From Salvator merianae (Eukaryota; Chordata; Lepidosauria; Squamata; Teiidae): a stretch of DNA of 64,000 nucleotides. The position numbers and the translations under genes are program-made. Shown here piece after piece: positions 36,850 to 64,000 of the stretch. Position 1 is the stretch's first letter. The number at the start of each line of letters is the position of its first letter. The stretch spans positions 789,658 to 853,657 of the forward strand of contig QVOM02000053.1 in the NCBI GenBank assembly GCA_003586115.2, read 5' to 3'. Below the pieces are notes generated by a model that made no database searches, was not told the DNA's origin, and worked only from the letters and a program-made list of their open reading frames with translations.

Positions 36850-38175
36850 TGAGCCAAAGGACGGACGGAAGCAGGGCACGCACCACCCTCCCACCCAGAC
36901 CGAGGGGGGTCACCTCGGCCAGGGATCCCAGCAGCACAGGAAGATGCGTCCCCACGGAAACGCTTGGATTTAGATTCCCGCATGAAGCAGGGGACGGGAC
37001 TCCACAGCTGGAACTGCCCCCTCTAGGAAGTGGCAGCGGCTCTTGAAAGCTTCGAATGGGACCCCTACCAGCCCTATCCGGCCCCGACCCATCGCCCCGT
37101 CTGTAATCCTTCCTTTCTGACCTGCCGGGACGTCCCTCTTGGCTCAGGACGGGGCGGGATGGGCGAGGAGAGCGGGACGAAGGCAGGGCCTTCTCTCCGC
37201 CGACGCCCCCTTCTCCAGCGCCCGGCGGCGGGCCCCAGGGCCCGCGCGGGCCCAGCGGCTCCCTCTGGCCCAGGAAGAGGCATCGGAATGCCGCCGCGCA
37301 GGCGCATTCGCTGCCCGGAGCAGGCAGGCAGGGCCCCGCTCGCTCGGCCCTACCCGGCTTTCTCCTCGACAAAACGGAGCAGGAATGTGGGGAGGGGGCC
37401 GCGTGGGAAGCCCCCACTGGCGGCTCTGCGCAGGGCCCCCCAGCCCGCCGTCCAGGCGCCCAGCCCGACTCCACGCCTGCGCTCGGCAAGGAGAGCCAGC
37501 CAGGACCGGCCCGCCCCGCCCCTCCCCTCCCCTCTGCAGCCCCCTCCCCAGCCCGCGCGCCCACGACCCCCTCCTCAGCCGGCGCCCCGAGGGGGGGGCT
37601 TCTCTTGGGAGCCCCGCACAGCCCCGCTTGAACGGGGGGCTCCCCAGAGCCCCCGGAGAGCCCGCGACCAGGACCCCTCCCCTCCGCCCCTCCCACGCGG
37701 GCTCCGCAGCCCCGCGCCCGCCGCCGCCGCCACCCAGGCGCATCAGCCCCCGCCGCCACGGGACGGGCCCCCCGCCCGCAGCCCCCCAGCAAGGCCCGGC
37801 CCCTCCCCCCGGGAGCGACGCCCCTCCCCCACCGCTGCGCCCTGAGGAGAACCCGGAGGCCCTGAGGGAGGACGCGGCTCACCTGTCGGCCGCACCAAGC
37901 GGAGCCTTCCGCGCCGGCGGGGCGGCACGGGGGACGAGGGAGAACGAGGCGACGGAGGGCGGCGGCGTCGACGAGGACGAGCGGTTGGCGGCGGCCTCAG
38001 TCCGGAAACGGCAACGCAGGAGCGGCGGGCGGCGGCGGCCTCAGCGGCGGCTCTTCAGCCGGGCGCCGAGGGGAGGAGTCGAGCGCCCCGGGGGCGGGGC
38101 TTCGCCAGGGAATGACAGGAAAGGGGCGGGGGCGGCGCCCGCGGGGCGGGGCCGGGAGTAGGGAGGAGGTGGAGC
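36850..38175 (-). promoter_or_regulatory. CpG-island promoter of GARRE1
   Basis: Base composition jumps from AT-rich intron to very GC/CpG-rich DNA. GC boxes lie at about 38090-38100, 38123-38134 and 38142-38152, and a CCAAT motif (AACCAATGA) at 38226-38234. There is no TATA box. A clean donor for the first exon (CAG|GTGAGC) lies inside the island, which supports minus-strand initiation around 38.0-38.2 kb. The long open frames on both strands here are a by-product of GC-richness. Confidence 0.8.
37883..38060 (-). other. GARRE1: GARRE1 5' untranslated exon 1 (upstream limit approximate)
   Basis: Inferred from the strong donor GCCGACAG|GTGAGC at 37883/37882 in the CpG island, and from the absence of any other promoter-like region upstream of the start-codon exon. 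The transcription start is not determinable from sequence; the outer end is a guess. Confidence 0.55.
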
Positions 38176-38264
38176 CCTGGGGGCCGAAGGGAGCGTGACG
38201 CAGTTAGCCGCGGAGGGCGGCCAGCAACCAATGAAAAGAGCGAAGGCCGGCGCCCTCCTGCCGG

Positions 38265-38345
38265 CAGCCTACAGTTCCCATGAGGCCCAGGCGGGCAGGT
38301 CAATGGCGGCAAGCCACGGGATTTGCAGTCCAGTAGCGCCGCCCC
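38265..38345. promoter_or_regulatory. ZNF143-like motifs beside the GARRE1 promoter
   Basis: CTACAGTTCCCATGAGG (38269-38285) resembles the ACTACAATTCCCAG element bound by ZNF143. About 40 bp further, 'gggatttgcagtccagtag' reads in reverse as CTACTGGACTGCAAATCCC, a weaker version facing the other way. Motif match only. Confidence 0.35.
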
Positions 38346-38545
38346 AGAATTGGCTCACTCTCAGCCCTATTCATGCATTGTATTAAATGCAAGCTCCGAA
38401 CCGGCGCGGGTGGACGCAGCGGGACGGATGGAGGTGGCTTCGCATTCAAGGAGGCTCTACGAGGCTTTGCTAGTCTGCATCCGTTGCTTGCAAGCCGAAG
38501 CTGCTCGTTATGTTCTCGCTCCGCCGGGCGGAGGCAGTTGTTTTA

Positions 38546-38683
38546 GGCTGCGTCTAGACGTCACTTATTTATTCCATTGTATTTGGATATTTCAGAATAA
38601 ACGGTGGATATTGCGGAATATCCATGTCTTATTCTGGAATAACCAAGTACAGTGGAATAAGTAAGCTTCGTCCGGATGCAGCT
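38546..38683. mobile_element. Palindromic MITE, Harbinger-like, 138 bp
   Basis: The whole element folds on itself about 38614.5. Aligning the left 69 bp with the reverse complement of the right 69 bp gives 52 identities and no gaps. The centre TGGATATT-GCGG-AATATCCA has perfect 8-bp arms with almost no loop. The ends are GGCTGCGTC and GATGCAGCT, flanked by TTA at 38543-38545 and 38684-38686. A 3-bp TTA/TAA target duplication is characteristic of PIF/Harbinger elements. Non-coding. Confidence 0.75.
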
Positions 38684-40886
38684 TTAAGGCTACAGTGATT
38701 AGCTGAGGCCTTGCACAGCCCCTCATGCTTCGCCAGAAGTGACCCTGCTGCGGGGCCACACAGCAAGGGGGCAAACAGGAGGCAGCCCCATCCTCTGCCT
38801 GCCCCCCCTTGAGGGAAGGGTGCTGAGCTAGCATGGGGTCTCACCGATGGCAGGCACGGACTTCAGATGGTGCCAGCCAGGAGCAGGTTGCAGCTCTTCC
38901 TAGCACCTACAAACAGCGTCCGGCCTTCTGGCATGTGCTGTTCATCAGCAATATGTTTTCTGAAACAGAGTCACTAAGAAGCGGGATGCGTGGCGGGCAG
39001 GCTCTTCTAGTGCGAATGTGTTGGGATTAATCTGTGTCTCGCCATTCTCTGTTTAGGGATTTTGGACCTACTGAACTGAAGTTTTGCGCTCTAGCCAAAC
39101 AATAGTGCTTGACAGCATCAGGATGCAGCTAAAGACCAACTGGTCTTTTAAAAATAAATGTCACAAATAATCTCTTCCAGCCATCAGGGCAGGAAACGTC
39201 CCATTGTTCTGCTGTCCCAGCCAGCTCACATCCTATTTCAAATAAGTGGCTTTAAGTTATTTGTTGCCAGGCAAAGCCGCTACCCCACCCTTGGTCCCCT
39301 AGGGGTATGAATTGGCAAATGATTCATCGTTAAGTATTTCTCTGATCGGCTTTAAAGCAGGGAACTCCGAAGGGGCTCCTGTATGTCAAGTTCACTGTCC
39401 TCATCGGAATGTGGGATCTGGGCCGGACAGCCCTAGAGACCCATTGTAGCAATGGGACTTGCACTCCAGTCAGGATCCCCTTCAACGCAGTGGTGGGGGA
39501 AACCACACCACCTTCACACACCCTCCCTTCTTCACACTGCTGACTGAATCTTCGACCTTGTCTACTTTTCCTGCTAAAAGTTGTTTTTGAGTTAAAAAGC
39601 TAATCTTGTCAACATGTTGCAGGAAGACGACACTTAAACTATTAAGGGTGCATGTCTTGGACAACGGCAGCTGCACGGCTAACGTGGGTGCCAAAACAGA
39701 AGGTTTGATTAGATTAATGCAAATGGCCTGTGCGATCTGGACAGTATGAATGTTGCCCACGTTCTTGTTCACTTTGTTTCCCATCTGACCCTAGGGTAGG
39801 ATTTGGGGTATAAAAGTAGGTACCTCTGCCCCCTCAGAGTCTTTGAGTGCCTCGAAGTCGACTGCCACGTCTTTGATATTCTTCACCATTCCAAAGTCCA
39901 CTCTGCCCATGGCTTTGGTTTTACTCCGGTGCCCACCCTGCATCTCATGAGCTGAAATCCAGGGCTTTTGAATGGTCTCCGATCATCTCAGAGTCCACTA
40001 CTGCTCCATCACTGCAAGAACTGAACTTCATGAGCTGCGTGTTTGGCTCCCAGAAAGCTGTGGGCTAGCCATTTCCCTAAAGTGACTCCAGAAATTGCCT
40101 AGTTCTGCTTGCCCGTACCTAACAACCTTGCACTTTCTCTCCTCCATCTATACGTTATTATGGCTCTCCTGCCCTCTACACCATACATTGCACATTTTGG
40201 AACCATATTTTGATTGTGTTCTGCGTTTTGATCTTTTCTTGTATACAACAATCGTCGTTATGCTTACAGAACTTTTATTCACACTGTACATCTTGTAAAC
40301 TAACTGGGACATTTGGGGAATAAGCATATCTGGAAACAGCTTGTATACAAACAAATAGACCACAACTGAGATTAGCCCGTCCAACTAGAATGTTCTCTTC
40401 TCCCCCCTTTGGAAAAGAAGAAGACAGTTAACCATCCATTTGCCTCTGCACTGCTTCATTGTTGGAGTTTGGGAGGGATAAATTATTCCCCTTTCTGTCT
40501 TCAGACACTCTCCAAATCAGCTCCCAAACCTGGACGCGGTGCTCCCTGGTAAGATTTGAGACAAATTCCATGAAGCCTGCTGTGAGCATCCGGAGCATTT
40601 TTTTAACTTCTTAAGGAGAACAGCTTCCGATGGAAAGATGGGAGCACGTGTGCCAATCGCCCCCTTTGTACTGGTCCAGTAAATTCTCTTGAGTAAGCAT
40701 CCTTCTGTCTGGTGGATGTTATAGAAGCAGTTAGTAGGCCAAGCACTGAGTTCGAACTTCAGTTTGCAGAACTTCATAATTCGACTCAGGGGTCTGTTCC
40801 CAGATTACACGCCATCCTTCTTGAATTGCCTGATGCCGCTTGGGAACCCTTGATGCCCCGACACCTTTATTGCACAAATCAACGGG

Positions 40887-41240
40887 GTCCAGGTGTCAGC
40901 CTCATGGGTCTCCGTTATGCTTTCTCACGTATTGTATGTATTGTTTGGAGTCATTATGTTATCGCTTTGGCAGGTGTAGAATTGCTCAAGGCCACACAGA
41001 AGGTTCTTGGGCAGAACAGATAATGGAACTGGGAAGCAGCAGACAGGATGTCTGAGAAGCATTTTGGAGGAAGGGGGGCCCTGGGTGTGTGGTGGAAGGA
41101 ATATATAAGACTGATCTGGTTTCTGCTACGGTTGCTTTCAGCCGTTCGCAAGATGCTTGTGTTCTGGTACTGCCTTAGATGGAGAGCTGCTGCTGCTGCT
41201 TTGGGAACATAAGGACATGAATAAATAAAATGTTAAAAAG
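40887..41240 (+). mobile_element. Possible solo LTR
   Basis: In one orientation there is a TATA box (gaatatataag, 41099-41109), about 120 bp of transcript-like sequence and overlapping AATAAA signals (41221-41230), the layout of an LTR U3-R. A TG start at 40887 is possible. I could not define the CA end or a target duplication, so this remains a suggestion. Confidence 0.25.
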
Positions 41241-42054
41241 AATACAGATAAACAGATAAAGCCACGATCCTGCAGTTAAGGAGAAATTGCTGTAGCATCC
41301 TATATGGTTTCAATCTGCAAGAAGCGGCTTTAAATGAAAGTGGAAGCAAATGAATCTTTCCAGTCTAGTCTGCACTGACATCTGCTGGTAAAAATGGGAT
41401 ATTACTCCAAGGGAATTTTCTTATTCCACAAGCAATAAAAGCAGAATCCTAACTCAACGGCAGCAGTTTCGTGCTACGTAAATCGAGCGCCCTAACCGAA
41501 CCTCAGTGTGCCAGTGCCAGCCCTCCCAGGGCACCACAGATCAGACCCAGTGCATAGGGGGTTAGTAGTGCCATTAGGCTGTTAATATAAAACTAGCCCT
41601 CATCATCTGGGTGCAGAGAGAGTGCACAGCAAAATTAACTGGGGCCAGGAACTTGAGAAAATGTACAAAAAGGAGCATAGATTGAATCATCCAGACTTGC
41701 TACTATAAAAACAATCAAAGAAAAAGCAGGTCCAGCCTGCTTTCAGGCACAAATTCAGGAGCGGGAGTCCTCAGTACAGGTAAACTAGTGTGAACAAAGG
41801 AAGTCCCACCTGCTCATGGCCTGCCCCCTCCCCTCTGCCCAGTTGCTTCAGCCAGGAAGTGTCCCTCCCCCCATTTAAGCGAGGGGAAAAATTATGAAGC
41901 AGAACGTGAAAGTGTCCGTCCTTCCACGAGAAATGGGCCTGACAGGCTGCCTTACAGAATCTACACCAATTCCCTCCGTCTCTAGCACCTTCCTTACGAA
42001 ACCGGGCCACAACATCTTGGCCTGTTCCGCCTTGAAAGACGGCGTTTAAGAGGG

Positions 42055-42435
42055 AACCTGACTGAAGTCTGTAGAATCATGTACAGTGTGGGATAGGCAG
42101 ATAGAGAAAAATTATTTTCTCTCACGCAACACTAGGACGAGGGATCATTCTATGAAGCTGATGGGCAGGAGAGTTGGGACCGACAAAGGTTGTTGGTCTA
42201 TGGAATTTGCTACCGGAAGAGGTGGTGACAACAACCAGCCTGGATTGTTTTAAGAAACGATTAGACAAATTCAGGGCTACTGGAATGGATGCCCAGGTCC
42301 TGCCTCCAGGCTGGAGGCCTCCCAAGGCCACTGGCAGGGAGTGGAGAGCAGGTGAAGGTTTTTCTCCTTTGTCTTCTGCCTGAGATGCCCAGAAGCAAGT
42401 GCCAGGCCACTGTGCGATGCTGGACTGATCTCAGT
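42055..42435 (+). mobile_element. CR1-type LINE, ORF2 C-terminus plus 3' UTR
   Basis: Plus-strand sequence 42170-42280 encodes KVVGLWNLLPEEV followed by SLDCFKKRLDKF, the standard end of CR1/L3 ORF2 (VxxWNxLPxxVVxAxSxxxFKxxLD). It is followed by the 3' UTR also seen at 50.5 kb ('tcttctgcctgagatgcccagaagca'). The octamer tail is lost. This copy is what ties the UTR-only copies to the CR1 clade. Confidence 0.75.
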
Positions 42436-44641
42436 TTCCCCTTCGCTTTGCTAACTCTTTTAACCAGGTTCCCCTTCCCACGTTTGACCTTGGCGCTGCT
42501 GCGTCGGGAAGCTCACTGGGGCGACGCGTTGACCTTGCTCGCAGCAACGCCAGGGGGAGGAGGGGGCCGCCTGCTGGCTGGTCTCTTCCGCTTCCTCCAC
42601 GGGGACGCCAGATCGGGGCGCCTGGCAAACAGGGTCCAGCAGGTGGCGGCAAACGCGTTCGTCCGGCTGGCAGCAGGGCCGAGGCGAAGCAGCTTCACTT
42701 CCTTTAGAGCAGAGAAGCTCCACAGCAAGGATTTCAGTTCACTCAACGGCCATCTCACACATCCGAGTCAGCATGAACTTTCCTTCAAAGGCTGCCTCTG
42801 CACAGCCACAACAAAGGCCATTTCAGGGGCAGGAATGCAGGTTCTCCGGCTTCTAAGTACCTGCCCGGACCTATAAGGCAAGGGACAGGAAATGGCTGCA
42901 GAAGGCGGCCATTTTCTGCCTGTTCCTTAATGGGCTCCGGATATGCTGCCCCTGGCGCTCTGCAGGGGAGCGGTGGGGGCACGAGAGGATGGCACGTGTC
43001 CCCGACGGAGGGTTCTGCCCTGTCCTTAATGATTCCACTCTCCCCTTTGCTCCTCTCCGCCTCAGCAGAGGGGACGGAGGAAGACAGCGAAGGACACCCC
43101 ACATGCTCTCTCCCAGGATGGGGGAGCATTCATGGGGGGAGCACCAATGGCCCCCAAGAGAGAGGACCCCGTCAGAGGCCCTGTGGGGTGGAGGCCCAGG
43201 ACATCTGTTAGGTCTTGCCGTGCAGCGGAGACCTGGAGGGCGGCCAGGAATAAATTGTCAGCCTGGCCACTGTGCAGCCATCTTTGCTGCTCTGTACTAC
43301 CAGGCCAGGTCCGCTTGCAAATTTCACGGACTCTGCTTCTCCTTTGTGGTAGAGATCGGTATGTAACTGTTAGGGGATAACTGGACCCAGTGTTGTCTCA
43401 AGGCCCTTTGAGAGCCTGAGGGAAAACGGGGAGGTAACGTGGGTGCTTGATGTACGCCAACATGGGTGGGAAAGTGTTGGGGAGAGACGTGTCTCCTGGC
43501 GCTGTTTCCTGCGTGATCCTGCATCAGTCAATGCTGGCAGGCTGCTGCGAAGGCGGGTCTCTGCGTCCTCCAGTTTGGGCCTGTAATGGCGGCCTCAGAG
43601 GCCGAAGGCTCTACGGAGACTCCTGGATGCCATTCGCCAAGCCTCTTTTTAGCAGCCACGGATAAGAACCACAGCAATAACGAAAACGGCCCTATATAAG
43701 GGAAGTCCCATCCACAGCAAAACTGCGCTATACAAAGGGCAACCAGGGTCAGGTCCAAACGATTCCTACAGGCACCAGGGGCAGAAGCAGACCAGAGGGC
43801 ACTTTGGCAACCACAGGAGAAGAGCGACTGGTGAAAATTCTGCTCCCGGACCCGGACCATCGTTTTCTTCATCGTGTGAGCCACCGACAAATTAGCCAAA
43901 GGTTGCAGTAAAGGGGGGGGGGCAGCACCCATCAGCCCTTAATTTTTTAGAATTCATTATTTTCTTTTCTGCACCGCCCTACACGAACGTCTCCGGCAGA
44001 ACAAAGAAGAGCAAACGCGGTCTTTAACACTGGTTAAGAGTTAGTCGAAATAAAAGCAACCCCGGGCCTCGCGGGGCAGAGGCGTCGGTTTTTCCGCCTC
44101 TTTCGCCCCGCACCAGCACCTGCGGGCACCGAGTGGCACCCGGGCAAAGAGCCCCTGGTTCCTTTTCTCCGGCGGGGGCGAGGAAGGCAGCGCTGCTGCA
44201 CGTGCGGCTCTGCGCCCCCAGATCTTCGCCTCGACGGGGCGGGGGGCTCACCATCATCCCAGGCCAGCCAGAGGGAGAGGGGCGACCGGCGCCTCCCCCG
44301 CTTGCCGGCCACGGACCCTCCTGCAAGGGGGAGAGAGGAGGAGGAGAGCCCGAGACTTTTTTCCTTCCTAGCGCCTCCCGCCGTGTGGACCGGACGGACG
44401 GATGCGACGCTTCTCTCGCCACCATCCCTAGTCTGGAGCATCCGCGGGTCGGGAGGCGGGGCGGCGGGCGGGGCGGACACCCTCGGGGGCGGGGCCTGAG
44501 CGGGGCGGAGTCTGGGCGCCCCCCCCCCGCCTGCCTGGTCAAAAGGCGCCTCCCGCCCGCCGGTGTGCCCGCTGCTGCCTGCTCGTGCCGCGCCGCTCGC
44601 CAACCGCCCGCCGCTCGCCTGCCCGCTCTGCCTGCCTGGCC

Positions 44642-62043
<17,402 letters not shown>

Positions 62044-62523
62044 GGGGAGCCGTGGGGTGGAGAACGCCGACCGCCCAGCCACCCCCCACCCAGATCTATG
62101 TTGTAGTTGCTGCTTGTTAGCCATTTCCAACCAAAATAGCACTTTTCACCAGTTTTGGCCTCTCTTCACTTGTTAGCTGTTGACGGTTAGCCTTGTTGCA
62201 TTTTGAAGCAGTGTTGCAGGGTGTTTTTTTTTTAAATCTTGTGGGACCTTCTTAGTGGCTGTTTGTGGCAGCTGAATCGTAACTTGGGTGCTTTGTCCCT
62301 CACTTTCTACCGGCTGCACCTGCTCGACTCCGTAACGTCTCTTTGAAAGTGGCACATGGGATGCTTGAACCTGTTCCCAAAACCGTTACCTTGTGAAGCC
62401 AGTGCAAGTGTGAACATCCCGGCCTGACTTGTACACCAATATACCACAGTTAACTGAAAACAGCTCTTTGCGTCTGTTGTTTGAAGCGCCAGTGTGAAAC
62501 TTGTATACCCCCATGTTCATTAT

Positions 62524-62745
62524 AAGAACATAAGAGGATCCCTGCTGGATCAGGCCACAGCCCATCTGGTCCAGCATCCTGTCTCACATAGTGACCCACC
62601 AAATGGCTTCTGGGCATCTCAAGCAGAAGACAAAGGCAAAAACTTCACCTGCTCCGACTCCCTGCAAATGGCCTTCAGAGACATCCTGCCTGTCCCTCCA
62701 ACCCAAACATGGTTCTTAGACATCCATTCTAGTAGCCATTGATAC
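62524..62745 (-). mobile_element. CR1-type LINE 3' end, copy A
   Basis: 'ataagaacataagaggatcc...ctggatcaggccacagcccatctgg' reads as the reverse of the 3' UTR at 42.3 and 50.5 kb. The octamer tail (TTCTTATG reversed) is intact at 62522-62533. Confidence 0.75.
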
Positions 62746-62761
62746 ACTTGTCCTCCACGAA

Positions 62762-62982
62762 TTAAGAGAAGCCCTGCTGGATCAGGCCACAGCCTATCTG
62801 GTCCAGCATCCTGTCTCATATGATAGCCGACTAATTGCTTCCGGGCTTCTCAAGCAGAAGACAAGGGCAAAACCTTCACCTGCTCTTGACTCCCTGCAAA
62901 TGGCCTTCAGAGGCATCCTGCCTGTCTCTCCCAACCTGGAGATAGTACATCTAGCTATCCATCCTAGTAGCCATTGATACAC
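62762..62982 (-). mobile_element. CR1-type LINE 3' end, copy B
   Basis: A second copy in the same orientation abuts copy A ('agaagccctgctggatcaggccacag...'). It is diverged from it at several sites and lacks the octamer tail. Confidence 0.75.
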
Positions 62983-63140
62983 CTGACCTTATTTTAATCT
63001 CCCTCCTGATGCCTTCAGGTATTCAGACTAGTTTGTGTTAAATTAAACAAGTTATGATAGGCAAGGAAAAGCTGATAAAGGATTCATCCTGTTAGCTACA
63101 TACCTCCTCAAAAAACCAACATAGTGCAACTCATTCTTTG

Positions 63141-63225
63141 TGTCCAATCTTGAAAGCTCAACTGAATTAATCCTCATTAGTCCTTGGATGGGAGACCATG
63201 TGAAAATTCCAGATATTACGGACTA
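63141..63225 (+). mobile_element. 5S rRNA-derived SINE fragment
   Basis: 'caatcttgaaagctcaactg' followed by 'ctcattagtccttggatgggagacc' follows the 3' half of 5S rRNA (TCGGAAGCTAAGC...GGTTAGTACTTGGATGGGAGACC), including the box C core GGATGGGAGACC. The 5' half is missing, and the sequence decays after the motif as in 5S-derived SINEs, so it is not a 5S gene. Confidence 0.65.
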
Positions 63226-64000
63226 GGATAGGAAACTCTCTCCAGGGAACCAACAGAAGCATGCCTTTAGCTACCTGGGCCAGTTTGCCCCCTTTTTCTA
63301 GCTCTGTGTAGCTGCAATCTGGCTTCTCAGCGCCGAAAAACAACTTGTACGAGGCTCAGCGTGTGTGGACTTCAGCCTGACATCAGCCCTGGTCTAGGTG
63401 GCTGCTTTGATGGGGCTCTCGCTGGGCCTACGTGAGATGGATTGCCTTCAACTGTGTGGACTGGCCTCTGTGCAGCTCTGCCCTGCAGCACAGATGTCCA
63501 AAAGCAGCCCTAGAGCCGAGTGTGCATAGAAAGCCACCAGCCCCAATGCGGAGCGTTAGCGACGCACCGCTTAAGATGCCATTAGCAGTTAACTGATCTG
63601 TCCAGTGGGTGTCGCCAGAGACAGTTAGCAAAAGGGACTTGGGAAAACTAGGGAAGATATCCAAACTCTAGGCTGGGAAGCTAAAAAGAAAAAGGAGAAA
63701 GCCTCAATTTAATTAATAAGTACGTTGCAAGCGCTAACAAAATATAACTAGAAATATAAAAAAACAGAAAAAAAACATTTCAACAGCCATCAGTGGAAGT
63801 GAAATAGCAGTGCTACCAAAAGGTTGCAGCTAACTTGCAAGGTGGGCCAAGGGTTACTAGATGCAGGAAAAATGTCATCGATTGGCCATTCAAGAAAGAA
63901 TACAAAAAAGGTTATTTGGAGCCACAGAAGCATCTCCTTGAGCGCTAAAAAGAGTGGTGATAGTTTTTGCATAAAATCATTGGTTGCTTTAAGTCCCTGC
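63226..64000. other. 3' flank, nothing recognised
   Basis: No coding exon or named repeat was seen; there are A-rich stretches near 63,740-63,790. In human the next gene downstream of GPI is PDCD2L, but no PDCD2L exon was found here. Confidence 0.5.

Larger units (their letters stand above)
15281..37882 (-). other. GARRE1 first intron (22.6 kb)
   Basis: It runs from the CpG-island exon donor (CAG|GTGAGC at 37882) to the start-codon exon. It is AT-rich and gene-free on both strands: I checked the longer open frames and recognised none. Recognised contents are a CR1 3' end (19077-19262), an L1-type relic (26640-27380), LINE tails near 21.46 and 34.1 kb, and a short inverted repeat at 21720-21782. 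15.3-19.0, 22.2-26.6, 28.1-34.0 and 34.5-36.3 kb hold nothing that I can name, apart from scattered SINE-like tails ('atggcaaaccactt', e.g. 20131 and, reversed, 34375). Additional untranslated exons cannot be excluded. Confidence 0.75.
38176..43950. other. Spacer between the GARRE1 and GPI promoters
   Basis: No conserved coding exon on either strand. It contains the palindromic MITE (38546-38683), an LTR-like cassette (40887-41240) and a CR1 3' fragment (42055-42435). The remainder (38.7-40.5, 41.3-42.0 and 42.5-43.9 kb) is unrecognised. Confidence 0.7.
62044..63100 (+). other. GPI 3' UTR and flank
   Basis: The 3' UTR begins at 62044. I see no AATAAA downstream within 1 kb; the clearest hexamer is ATTAAA at 63042-63047. 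If it is used, two CR1 3' ends lie inside the untranslated region. An earlier non-canonical site is possible. Confidence 0.45.

Noticed and set aside
36824..37882. 352-codon minus-strand open frame in the CpG island
   Set aside because: It lies in intron 1 just past the exon-1 donor; Gly/Arg/Ala-rich composition only. The conserved GARRE1 N-terminus is at 15,280.
37030..38161. Long plus-strand open frames (271 and 340 codons) beside the GARRE1 promoter
   Set aside because: Pure by-product of extreme GC content, where stop codons are rare. The translation is Pro/Arg/Ala low-complexity, frames are open on both strands, and there is no homology.
42289..42876. 195-codon plus-strand open frame in the spacer
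   Set aside because: It begins inside the CR1 3' UTR and has no recognisable domain or splice context.
63141..63225. 5S rRNA gene
   Set aside because: Only the 3' half is similar and it is diverged; the 5' half and terminator T-run are absent. It fits a SINE fragment.

Overview
This is vertebrate nuclear DNA, most likely from a squamate reptile (lizard or snake). It carries spliced genes with consensus GT-AG introns and CpG-island promoters. The interspersed repeats are typical of squamates: a BovB/RTE LINE with its conserved endonuclease start, CR1-type LINE 3' ends with an octamer TTCTTATG tail, a decayed L1, LINE tails of the type 'ccttgag...ggtataaat', a 5S-rRNA-derived SINE fragment, and hAT- and Harbinger-like MITEs. 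The host call is inference from repeat style and protein divergence, not from a search.

Two protein-coding genes explain the conserved signal. On the minus strand is GARRE1 (KIAA0355, a RAC/RHOG effector). Its non-coding first exon lies in a CpG island near 37.9-38.1 kb, its start codon is at 15,280, and twelve coding exons run down to 950. These encode 953 residues, and the C-terminal exon (about 115 residues in the human protein) lies beyond the left edge. On the plus strand is a complete GPI gene (glucose-6-phosphate isomerase). Its 18 coding exons run from 44,642 to 62,043 and encode 551 residues, with all expected catalytic residues. Every exon junction in both genes was checked for splice sites and reading phase, and all are consistent.

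Layout: 1-15.3 kb holds the GARRE1 coding exons and small introns. 15.3-37.9 kb is its 22.6 kb first intron, AT-rich, with decayed repeats and no exon that I can see. 36.8-38.2 kb is the GARRE1 CpG island. 38.2-44.0 kb is a gene-free spacer with a near-perfect palindromic MITE, an LTR-like promoter/polyA cassette and a CR1 copy. 44.0-45.3 kb is the GPI CpG island, 44.6-62.0 kb is GPI, and 62.0-64.0 kb is its 3' flank with two abutting CR1 3' ends and a 5S-SINE fragment.

The two genes are divergently transcribed here. In human, as I remember it, both lie on the same strand, so a local inversion is implied. GPI works in glycolysis and gluconeogenesis; GARRE1 works in RAC signalling and mRNA regulation. 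I see no functional link beyond the neighbouring promoters. I found no new gene system. The items most worth checking are the gene orientation, a GC-AG intron in GARRE1, the palindromic MITE and a few fragile splice sites.
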